A DNA stretch of 25,333 nt from an uncultured Bacteroides sp. (GTDB taxonomy: Bacteria; Bacteroidota; Bacteroidia; Bacteroidales; Bacteroidaceae): positions 1 to 25,333 of the forward strand of contig URWP01000012.1 in NCBI GenBank assembly GCA_900551645.1, read 5' to 3'. The position numbers were made by a program, and so were the translations under genes. The stretch's first letter is position 1; each line of letters opens with the position of its first letter. The notes below the pieces were generated by a model. It saw nothing but the letters and a program-made list of their open reading frames with translations, did not search any database and was not told the DNA's origin. Below are positions 7,011 to 14,702 of the stretch, piece by piece.

Positions 7011-10000
7011 TCAGTGTTGTATTATAGGTTTCAAAAATTCCTGACTACGTGATACAAAAAGTTTTAATCTTGTTCTCACAGGATTATCTGTCATAAAAAT
7101 ATCACTATGAACGGAAATGATTGTATTATTTTTATCTTTATCAGATAATCCATCAATTGATTTGATTTTCTGATATAGATAACTCATAATATCAATTTCA
7201 CGTTCTTTCATGTGTTCTCTGAAAAATAATTCATAGACACAACCATCTACGATTTTCTCAAATAAATCTATAAACATTGAATTTAGAGAAATGAACGGTT
7301 CTGGCTGTTTGGGATTCTTTAAGAATACCAGATAATCATACAATGTAGATAGTAATTTTTGTTCTTCTTTTGTTGCTTTAGGTATATAAAGTTTGCGTAC
7401 ATTTATTGGTTTTACTTGGGCAAAAGTACGTCCTTCTTCTTGAGTTAAATTCTTATATAGATAATCTATTAGGGTAGAATTTAAGACAGTTGCTATATAC
7501 TTATAACAGTATTGATCTGTATTCTTTTTAAAAACCAGAATACTATCTAATACATAAAAACTACTATCATCATAAACACATCGAATGCTATCTGATGTTT
7601 GGCGCATAATAATTTTAGGCTCTTCAAATAATTTTTTATATCTATTTCGATTTAGTGAAAACCATGGTAATGTTCCTTTTTTGGCTTCACTCCTGTTTTT
7701 TAATTTATCAATGAATAGAAAAAGATATTCTTTTATATTGGGATAGTCATCAATATCCATATCTCTATTCGTATATATTATATATTCATTTGTATTTGTT
7801 ATAACATATTTGTCAATATTACTTCCTACAATAACAGGAAATAAAATTCTATTCTCTATATGATAACTATTTATAATATCTTGATTTACTTTAAATATAT
7901 TATCCCCACCAGTAGAGATTCCGCTAGCCATCTCTTCTGCAATAGAATCTATCAACACACCGTGTTGTTTAATTTCATTGATAATTCGAATATTTACACT
8001 TGATAATCCGAGAACATATGCTGGTACTGTTTTTATCAATTCAATTGGGATAGATTCATAATTTTTATCCCATTCGATATCACGAATATTGTATTTTCTA
8101 TAATCGGAATACTCAACTTCATAATTTTCTTGTCTCTTAGAACTTGCTATAAATATACAAGTAGGTACATCCGCATTTTCAAATGTGTTATCGCCTAAAT
8201 TAATAGCACGGATAAGGCGATGATTGAACAATAATAATGAACGTGTCTTTTCGTTCTCATTTTGAAAAAACATATTATTAGGAACAATGTAAGAAACTAT
8301 ACCATTGGGATTTGCCAATCTAAAAGCTAATGAAATAAAATAACAGTATGTCTCTGGTGTACGCATGTGTACATCAGAATAATATTCCTTATATATTTTT
8401 TTCTCATCAGAAGAAAGTTTTGCTCCAAACGGAGGATTTCCTATGATTATATCAAAACCAATAAAATTCCCTTTATTGTTCAATAGAGCAGGAAACTCAA
8501 AACGCCATTCAAAAGAATCTTCATATATTTTATTATTCTCTATATCGTTCTTTTCCTTTTCTGCTTGTGATAAAGTTTTCTTTAACCTTTTCAAATTCTC
8601 TTCTTCTTCTTTCGTGCGTTTACCAAACATCAAAGGCATTTCCAAATCACGTATTTGCTCTCTTAGTTTTCTCCTTTTTGTTTTTTCCCAATCAGACAGT
8701 TGAGTACGGAATGCATTTTTTATCTTTTCAATCGTATTTCTAAATTCATCCTTTTTCTTATGGTCTGATGTATTGGTAAATTCATAAACTTTTTCTTTGT
8801 ATTTATCAAGAGACATTTGATCTGTTACCAATCTATTTTTATTATACTCAATAAAAACTTTTTCAATCGAAGTTTCAAGAGGAAATCTATGCAGAATAGA
8901 ATTACCACATACTATTTTATAGTCTAAATTAGGCAATGGTTGCGGTTCCTCTGCATCGACCACCAATGCCAGCCAAAAGCGCAAACGTGCAATATCTACT
9001 GCACCCTGCTCTATATCAACTCCAAATATGTTGTTCTGAATAATATCACGTTTCGTTTGAGTAGAATCAAAGTTGCCATGAGGTTCTGCATGCGATTGCA
9101 AATGGTGGATAGCATGATACAACACATAAAGAATACCCATGGGAAATGCACCGGAACCAATAGCCGGGTCGCATACTTTCACATCTTTGAGTAGTTGCAT
9201 AAATCGAGATGCCGCACTTTTGGTCTGGAGTACAGGCAGGACTATTCCATTATTTATTAATTGTTCTATCGGTTCAGCATATTGTTCATCAGATTCGTGA
9301 GTCTTCAAATATTGTATAACACTCTGGCGGCACATATATTGCACAATTTCCTTCGGAGTATAGAATGCACCTTTATCCTTGTTGTCTTCCAAAAGATTCT
9401 CAAAGATATGGCCCAACATTTCAGGGTCAATACCCACCTCACTATCGTCCGGGTCGTTTTCGTCAATGGTGAAATTGTACATGGCGAAGAAGTCCATAAG
9501 CTCTTTGAAACAGGAATATGGAAAATCGATATCCAGTTTATCTATGCGGTCCTTCTCGAACAAGCCTCCGTTGAGGTATGGAATTTTGATATTTTCTCCC
9601 AATCTGGCATCAGCTATATCTCCTTCACGTTTTTCATTCAGCGTATTAAAAAATAAATATTCAAGAACATCGCTTAACACGCGGTCGTTCCCTTCGTAGC
9701 GTTCAATCAGATGGCTGAGATAATTTTTATCTCCACCTTCCCAATCCGAACGTGAAGCAGGAACACCCATCCAGCCTTTTTTCTGAAGGAATTGCAGAAA
9801 TACCAGCCGGCCGAGCAGTTTCTTTACATAGTCACGGTTTGTTTTAGTGTCGGAAAGTAGTTTCAAGAACTTCATATATTGAGCCTTGTATCCGGCAAAG
9901 AATTCCTTATTCAGGCGCTCAACAGAGAATGCCTCTGTTACATCTGCCAGATAGATAGAACTGTTTTTCTTTTTGGAAATCAATTCATACAGGCGGTCTG

Positions 10001-10448
10001 CAGCCGTCCTGCACGGTTCGTTCTCTCCCAAAAGGAAAGTATATCTTTTAGGTGCCGTTTCTGATTTTATCAGTTCTCCGTCTTCATTGAAGGAAGTCTG
10101 TTTCGCTATGAAGGTCAGGCGATAATCGGGTACATTCTTTGAATAGTAGAAAGCCAGAACACCATGAATAATGGATTGATCAACCGTTTTTGCCGCAATT
10201 TCGCGCAGTCCTTTTCGATTGCGGTTAATAAGCACATTATCTGAGACTTCAAATGTATAAATAGCCAGTGAACGCCCGTCATCCAAACGGATTGTTCCTG
10301 CCTGTCCACCGCTTTTTACCAAGTCATGTGAAATTCGATTTATGCGAGTGAAAAATTCAACTTTTGGGAACATTTCTGTCAAAATGCCCTTCCATATCTC
10401 GAAATCAAAACGAACGGATAATTTATTTTTTAATTCGGCTAATGTCAT
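7011..10448 (-). CDS. Eco57I-type N6-adenine DNA methyltransferase with N-terminal nuclease-like domain
   Basis: 1145 residues. Order of parts: (1) about 1-120, a domain with LDDGRSLAIYTFEVS (55-69) and NRNRKGLR (75-82), like the N-terminus of large phage-defence methylases; it resembles a PD-(D/E)xK fold, but the expected ExK is E67-V-S69, so it is probably not catalytic. (2) 360-366 GAFYTPK. (3) Motif I VCDPAIGSGAF (425-435). (4) GVDIEQGAVDIARLRFWL (476-493). (5) A charged helical insert (about 535-645). (6) Motif IV IIIGNPPF (667-674), typical of N6-adenine methylases. (7) A C-terminal ~450 residues expected to hold target recognition. It should methylate host DNA to mark self. Composition shifts near residue 503: the upstream half is about 45% GC in sampled lines, the downstream half about 25%, suggesting exchange of the specificity half. 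Confidence 0.88.
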   Translation of the reverse strand: MTLAELKNKLSVRFDFEIWKGILTEMFPKVEFFTRINRISHDLVKSGGQAGTIRLDDGRSLAIYTFEVSDNVLINRNRKGLREIAAKTVDQSIIHGVLAFYYSKNVPDYRLTFIAKQTSFNEDGELIKSETAPKRYTFLLGENEPCRTAADRLYELISKKKNSSIYLADVTEAFSVERLNKEFFAGYKAQYMKFLKLLSDTKTNRDYVKKLLGRLVFLQFLQKKGWMGVPASRSDWEGGDKNYLSHLIERYEGNDRVLSDVLEYLFFNTLNEKREGDIADARLGENIKIPYLNGGLFEKDRIDKLDIDFPYSCFKELMDFFAMYNFTIDENDPDDSEVGIDPEMLGHIFENLLEDNKDKGAFYTPKEIVQYMCRQSVIQYLKTHESDEQYAEPIEQLINNGIVLPVLQTKSAASRFMQLLKDVKVCDPAIGSGAFPMGILYVLYHAIHHLQSHAEPHGNFDSTQTKRDIIQNNIFGVDIEQGAVDIARLRFWLALVVDAEEPQPLPNLDYKIVCGNSILHRFPLETSIEKVFIEYNKNRLVTDQMSLDKYKEKVYEFTNTSDHKKKDEFRNTIEKIKNAFRTQLSDWEKTKRRKLREQIRDLEMPLMFGKRTKEEEENLKRLKKTLSQAEKEKNDIENNKIYEDSFEWRFEFPALLNNKGNFIGFDIIIGNPPFGAKLSSDEKKIYKEYYSDVHMRTPETYCYFISLAFRLANPNGIVSYIVPNNMFFQNENEKTRSLLLFNHRLIRAINLGDNTFENADVPTCIFIASSKRQENYEVEYSDYRKYNIRDIEWDKNYESIPIELIKTVPAYVLGLSSVNIRIINEIKQHGVLIDSIAEEMASGISTGGDNIFKVNQDIINSYHIENRILFPVIVGSNIDKYVITNTNEYIIYTNRDMDIDDYPNIKEYLFLFIDKLKNRSEAKKGTLPWFSLNRNRYKKLFEEPKIIMRQTSDSIRCVYDDSSFYVLDSILVFKKNTDQYCYKYIATVLNSTLIDYLYKNLTQEEGRTFAQVKPINVRKLYIPKATKEEQKLLSTLYDYLVFLKNPKQPEPFISLNSMFIDLFEKIVDGCVYELFFREHMKEREIDIMSYLYQKIKSIDGLSDKDKNNTIISVHSDIFMTDNPVRTRLKLFVSRSQEFLKPIIQH

Positions 10449-10459
10449 TTCTGCAATAA

Positions 10460-13400
10460 TTAAAGATTAAAACTTTCGGAAATAATGATTTCCGGTACTA
10501 ACTCTTTCGTTGTTTTTATTCGGTTTTCCGCTTGGATCTCATGCTTAAACGTTTCAACATGTTCAAGAGGGTATGATGCTATTATTTTCATGAGATATTC
10601 CAATTGTACCACCAACTTTACCGGATTCTTCTTTATTGAATTCTGTAACTTGTTTATGTCCCGTTGCAACTGTTGGAATTTTCCCGTAGAGATGGCACGT
10701 TTAGCCTTTTCTATCAAATCGGCCTCCTCGCCAGTAACGTTAGGAACATTTACGAACCCATCAAGATAAGCCAATGCCTTTTTTTCATTAGGGCCTTGGT
10801 TAATAACCACTTTCTTAGTAGCTGCTTTTGTCTCTTCTTCTTTCTCCGAAAAGACTTCTATTGCCTTTGCTACTTGCTCATGGTGTTTGTCATGCAAAGG
10901 AATAGCTTTCTCTTCTATTCTTGCCTCAAATTCTTTTGCGGCTTCCAGAAAAGTGAGCTCTTCCATGCTTCCATCTTCACGAATGAAAGTAAAAGCATCC
11001 CTTCTTTTATTACGGATAAAAGTGATAGTACTCATGGGAATCAGTTTACTTTTTCTTCCTACACGAGCTCTTAAAGGCATTTTGTTTATACGCTTTATCA
11101 AATCGGGATTCTCCTCTTTCAACTGCCTGAGCCACATCAGATACCGCAGTCTTTCATCTCTTTCCTCGTCTATATGCTTGTCAAACAATCCGAAGCTTTC
11201 CGGATTTTCGTCTGTGGAGTAAATCTGACTGTCTTCACCCAGTGCAGCATGGAAAGCCAAGAGTTTCATTTTGGCTTTTTTCTCCAGCTCAATATCATCA
11301 TTTACTTTTGAGGTTGGGAAGAAGTTAAATATATGCACTTCTTTAGCTGTACTTCCGATACGGTTTATACGCCCGATTCGTTGCATCAGTCTGGTAGAGT
11401 TCCAAGGTGTATCGTAATTGACGATGACATTGGCACGATGCAAGTTTACTCCTTCAGCCAAAACCTCGGTAGAAATGACGATATTATAATCATTCTTTTT
11501 CTCACCTTTATAATTGGCATCGAAATTAGCTTCAAGCAAGGGCATTTTATCATTCCTATTGTCGCTTTGTATGGTCAATATGCGGTCGAATCCGTTTTTT
11601 CTTAAAGCCTCGGACAAATATCTGGTAGTCTCCTTGCTTTCGGAGAATATCACGAGCTTGCCTTCATCGTTTATGGACTTGTCGAACAACTCGTTTTTAA
11701 GGTATTTGTTTATGAAGACGTCAAGTTTAGGGTCGTAAGTTATCTTTTCCCATTCATCAACAAGTTCCTGTAATATTTCTCCGTCGTGCTCTAAGCCTTC
11801 CCTGAAATCGGAAGTAAAATCCTCAGGAGTACACACCTCTATAGTCGGGTCAGTATACTGCGCTTTTTCTATCTGCTTCAGTAATTCATCTTCTTTTCCC
11901 TCGCTCAACAATTCATTGACTTTCAGGTTCGGAGCAATGTATATTATTCCCTTCTCAAACATATCGAGCATGACTTTATTAGCCTGATAGTATCTCTTTA
12001 AGGATTGCTTGAACGCATAGAAACTACTGTCTATCCGTTTAACTAATAAGGTTTTCATAATACCAGCCAATTGGATGGAAATCATATCTGCATTAGGGTA
12101 TTTCTTTTTCTTTTCCTTTATCAAATATTTAATTGCCTGATAACGATAGTATTTCAATACATTACCATTTTTTCCTCCTAAATACCTGATAGTCTTGTCA
12201 TACAATACTTCCAGTTCATTATCCAATTCATAATACATCTTGTCCGGGGCTTTTACAACAGGGAAATGTACATTCTGCTCTTCCAAATCCTTTCTGTATG
12301 CCTCATTCTCCATCAGATCTGTACGTGTACGTCGAACAGTCAATGGCTCCACCACCTTGATTCGAATCTTTTCGTAAATTGCCTTTATCTCTTTGGAAAT
12401 ATGTTCTATATCCTTTTTATCCTTTAATTTTTTGTATTTATCAATCTGTTCACGGAAAAAACGTTGTAGATTTCCCTCTTCCAATGTACTGTCTTTGGAA
12501 TCTTGAAACAAATAAACCAAGTTGGCTATATCTTCCGGCTTATTGTTCAATGGAGTAGCCGAAACAAGTATCACTTTCTTGTCATGCAGACTGCCGTCGG
12601 CATGTACAGTTTTGGTCTTGCACAATTTCTGTAGATCATTATACATGGAAGCTGTATCACTTCTGAACTTATGGGCTTCATCAACGATAACCAAATCATA
12701 GAGTGACGGTTCCTTTAACTTATGTAGGCTTCCGTTTGTGATAATCTTATAATTGTCAAGTTTAAACTCTGTCATTGTCCGTTCCCAGCCTTCTTTCAGG
12801 GCAGGAGGAACAATAATCAATGTATGAGAACGATGCATTGGAAATCCGTTGGCAAAGAAAAACTTCTTGGCAATGAGAGCCGAAACGATGGTCTTTCCCA
12901 ATCCGACCACGTCGGAAAGAAAAAATCCGTTATGCTTCATCATTTTTGAATAGCCATCATTAACGGCATCAACCTGATAAGATAATTTCTTATACCCTTT
13001 AGGCAAGTCTGATACAGAATTCGGATCAAAATCTATGCTGCGTCCAAAGTATTCCAAAAGGAACTTCAAATAGACTTCATAGGGGGTAAACTCGGTATTC
13101 AGATAGGATTCTTTCTTTATCTTTTCAATATGGGTAATATCAATCGCGACAGATTCAGCCCATAGCTTTTCAAATGTTTCTGCGGCAAACTGGATATCAT
13201 CGTCATACCTGAGCTCTACATTAAATTCAAAATTCTTTTCCAGTCCGGCTTCTGTCAGATTACTGGAGCCTGTGATGACTGAGCCATAACCATGCGGATG
13301 ATACACTTCTTCACGAAAGATATAAATCTTGGCATGTATGTTTTGCTTGGGGTGAATACGCATTTCTATTCTGCCAGAAACAATATCCTCAATGAACTGA

Positions 13401-13729
13401 TACATTCCGTCTTCTACTTCCTTGTCGTATTTAGCTTCTTGGATATTCTTCTTTATGTCATTAAAGAACTCTTCTTGTGATTGTTCGCTATTGGGGTTAA
13501 AAAGTAATCCTTGCTGATTGGCCTGATAAGTCAGCTTGTCTACATTGATGCCTACCAAGATTCTAATGTGTGGGGTCTGTTGAATGAACTTTCGGATCCT
13601 AAAATATCCGGAAGCTCTGAAATACCCTACAAGCGCATCAAAGAAATGCACTTTCTTATACTTGAAAACTCCTTCTATCTTTTCAAGGAGGGTATTTTCT
13701 TTTTCGTTAGTAAAGAAATTTGTTCCCAT
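10460..13729 (-). CDS. SNF2-family helicase with N-terminal phospholipase D-like nuclease domain
   Basis: 1089 residues. The N-terminal ~200 form a PLD-type domain with one HxK half-site, HAKIYI (132-137), followed by GSSNLTEAG (154-162), as in PLD nucleases fused to helicases. The SNF2 motor follows: Y251-Q252 Q-motif, Walker A DVVGLGKT (273-280), DEAH (350-353), SATPLNN (390-396), then the second RecA lobe with STEVLAEGVNL (753-763) and QRIGRINRIG (783-792). The C-terminus is charged and helical. The start two bases after the XRE stop fits a shared transcript. By analogy with DISARM-like and other methylase-linked systems, it would translocate on unmodified DNA and cut through its PLD domain. 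One PLD motif per chain implies the active site forms in a dimer (family knowledge). Confidence 0.9.
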   Translation of the reverse strand: MGTNFFTNEKENTLLEKIEGVFKYKKVHFFDALVGYFRASGYFRIRKFIQQTPHIRILVGINVDKLTYQANQQGLLFNPNSEQSQEEFFNDIKKNIQEAKYDKEVEDGMYQFIEDIVSGRIEMRIHPKQNIHAKIYIFREEVYHPHGYGSVITGSSNLTEAGLEKNFEFNVELRYDDDIQFAAETFEKLWAESVAIDITHIEKIKKESYLNTEFTPYEVYLKFLLEYFGRSIDFDPNSVSDLPKGYKKLSYQVDAVNDGYSKMMKHNGFFLSDVVGLGKTIVSALIAKKFFFANGFPMHRSHTLIIVPPALKEGWERTMTEFKLDNYKIITNGSLHKLKEPSLYDLVIVDEAHKFRSDTASMYNDLQKLCKTKTVHADGSLHDKKVILVSATPLNNKPEDIANLVYLFQDSKDSTLEEGNLQRFFREQIDKYKKLKDKKDIEHISKEIKAIYEKIRIKVVEPLTVRRTRTDLMENEAYRKDLEEQNVHFPVVKAPDKMYYELDNELEVLYDKTIRYLGGKNGNVLKYYRYQAIKYLIKEKKKKYPNADMISIQLAGIMKTLLVKRIDSSFYAFKQSLKRYYQANKVMLDMFEKGIIYIAPNLKVNELLSEGKEDELLKQIEKAQYTDPTIEVCTPEDFTSDFREGLEHDGEILQELVDEWEKITYDPKLDVFINKYLKNELFDKSINDEGKLVIFSESKETTRYLSEALRKNGFDRILTIQSDNRNDKMPLLEANFDANYKGEKKNDYNIVISTEVLAEGVNLHRANVIVNYDTPWNSTRLMQRIGRINRIGSTAKEVHIFNFFPTSKVNDDIELEKKAKMKLLAFHAALGEDSQIYSTDENPESFGLFDKHIDEERDERLRYLMWLRQLKEENPDLIKRINKMPLRARVGRKSKLIPMSTITFIRNKRRDAFTFIREDGSMEELTFLEAAKEFEARIEEKAIPLHDKHHEQVAKAIEVFSEKEEETKAATKKVVINQGPNEKKALAYLDGFVNVPNVTGEEADLIEKAKRAISTGKFQQLQRDINKLQNSIKKNPVKLVVQLEYLMKIIASYPLEHVETFKHEIQAENRIKTTKELVPEIIISESFNL

Positions 13730-13731
13730 AA

Positions 13732-13935
13732 TTATTGCTTAGTAGTTACAATCAAGTTTCTTACATCAACATCCAATTTCTCTGCAATTTGCATCAACAT
13801 CTCCAATGAGGGTTGCATTTTATTAGAACACCATTTAGATACAGTTGAGGGATCTTTACCCAACTGTTCTGCAAGCCATTTTCCGGTTCTCTTTTGTTCC
13901 ACTAAAACTATTTTGATTCTATTTATATCTTTCAT
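13732..13935 (-). CDS. XRE-family helix-turn-helix regulator, first gene of the defence operon
   Basis: 67 residues from the ATG at 13933-13935; almost entirely one HTH_3 domain. KWLAEQLGKDPSTVSKWCSN (about 19-38) is the recognition helix-turn-helix, followed by PSLEMLMQIAEKLDVDV. A ten-residue longer form beginning at a TTG (13963-13965) is unlikely because that TTG lies inside the -7 promoter box; the ATG is preceded by AAAAGGA at a suitable distance. Such small XRE proteins commonly head restriction-modification and defence operons in Bacteroidetes and control the timing of expression. Two bases separate it from the helicase gene. Autoregulation is suggested by GTATAT half-sites overlapping its promoter. 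Confidence 0.85.
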   Translation of the reverse strand: MKDINRIKIVLVEQKRTGKWLAEQLGKDPSTVSKWCSNKMQPSLEMLMQIAEKLDVDVRNLIVTTKQ

Positions 13936-13936
13936 C

Positions 13937-13971
13937 GTATATCCTTTTATTGGCGTATATAGCAAATATAC
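13937..13971 (-). promoter_or_regulatory. Promoter and candidate XRE operator of the defence operon
   Basis: Minus-strand TATATTTG at 13963-13970 fits the Bacteroidetes TAnnTTTG -7 box, about 28 bases before the XRE ATG. It is overlapped by a perfect inverted repeat on the plus strand, GTATAT (13955-13960), AGCAA, ATATAC (13966-13971). A third GTATAT copy lies at 13937-13942, 18 bases from the first. Three half-sites over the promoter and start are what an autorepressing HTH regulator would use. No convincing -33 TTTG is seen. No other promoter is evident before any downstream gene, so this one probably serves all eight. Confidence 0.45.
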
Positions 13972-14260
13972 TGATAATATATGAAAAAGCCATCCTGCAA
14001 CCAGACTTTTTATATTCTATATCCTGTAAGCATAAACAACCCCAAGCACCCATCCATATCAAAATAACACGTACCACGCAATTCAGCTTTCATTTTGAAC
14101 GAATTATCAATAAAACACAAACCACACAATTCTGAATCTCCATGAATCCGGAGCAAAACAAGCAGGCATTTCTGTATATACATACAAGCATTATGCAAAA
14201 CTCCCTTAAAAACCGCCTGTTCCGGAAGCCGGAAAAACAAAAAAACGCGAGGATAAAAAA

Positions 14261-14396
14261 TATTTTTGCCTAGTCAAACCGATGAAAATGCCTAGGAAAG
14301 TGAAGAAAGATGACCAGTCATCTTTCAAACCGCCTCCGGAAATACCATTTTCATGGTCTGAAAACGCTAGTTGACACTAGGGAAAAGACATTTTCC
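14261..14396. repeat. Cluster of perfect short inverted repeats
   Basis: Elements in order: TATTTTTG (14261-14268, promoter-like on plus); ATGAAAATG (14282-14290), paired with CATTTTCAT (14345-14353); CCTAGG (14291-14296); a perfect 22-base palindrome at 14305-14326 with 10-base arms GAAAGATGAC / GTCATCTTTC around CA; CTAGT-TGAC-ACTAG (14367-14380); GGAAAA-GACA-TTTTCC (14381-14396). The outer ATGAAAATG/CATTTTCAT pair encloses the 22-base palindrome, so the region can fold as a nested structure. No poly-T tract follows, which argues against simple terminators. It could be a protein-binding site, a small structured RNA or a dispersed repeat. Confidence 0.55.
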
Positions 14397-14688
14397 ACAT
14401 TACAAAAAGGTACAACAAACAACACTTATCGGATAGATAGTAAAGCAAAGCAATCACAGAGAAACAGAAAGAAAACGGAAATAGCAATCCGGATATCTTT
14501 CCGACAATAGCACATCTTCTGAGAATTCCATTTCTCGCTTTATTCTAGACAGAAGCCGGAACCGTGCGATTCTCAACCTGCCGGATTATCAAAATGACAA
14601 AACGTAACCTGCCATCTACAGAAAGATAAAAACGATAGATTTTCCATCAATCTCTCCGTGAGCATTGCCCTTTTTTCATATTTTTTTG

Positions 14689-14696
14689 TACCTTTG
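14689..14696 (+). promoter_or_regulatory. -7 promoter box of rnz with almost no leader
   Basis: TACCTTTG is an exact TAnnTTTG match, with TTGC 20 bases upstream as a weak -33 element. It ends only six bases before the rnz ATG at 14703, so the transcript would start at or within a few bases of the start codon. Confidence 0.5.
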
Positions 14697-14702
14697 TCCT
14701 GT

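Larger units (their letters stand above)
13972..14702. other. Gene-poor boundary between defence operon and core genome
   Basis: About 730 bases without a credible gene. Short open frames here (14010-14240 minus, 14310-14510 plus) have low-complexity translations and no recognisable domain or start signal. The stretch holds a small hairpin TTCCGG-AAG-CCGGAA (14220-14234), the palindrome cluster at 14261-14396, a weak long-range pair TGAGAAT (14520-14526) / ATTCTCA (near 14570-14576), and the rnz promoter at its right end. No tRNA, integrase, insertion-sequence end or target duplication was recognised, so the way the defence locus entered is not visible. Confidence 0.6.

Noticed and set aside
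9261..9699. Two overlapping plus-strand frames opposite the methylase
   Set aside because: They mirror the methylase coding frame, have no start signals and no recognisable motifs.
13936..13965. Longer XRE protein starting at a TTG
   Set aside because: The TTG overlaps the -7 promoter box, whereas the internal ATG has AAAAGGA upstream and matches usual family starts.
14220..14234. TTCCGG-AAG-CCGGAA hairpin as terminator
   Set aside because: Short stem with no T run on either strand and no gene ending there.
14010..14240. 76-codon minus-strand frame upstream of the XRE gene
   Set aside because: No domain, no promoter or ribosome site; translation looks random although it contains several Cys.
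14310..14510. 66-codon plus-strand frame in the boundary region
   Set aside because: Starts inside the 22-base palindrome, composition is Lys/Arg/Thr-rich noise, no ribosome site or homologous motif recognised.
14658..14702. N-terminal extension of ribonuclease Z
   Set aside because: The 15 extra codons coincide with the TACCTTTG promoter box and family members begin at the conserved M-x-x-F-x-x-x-I-L-G.
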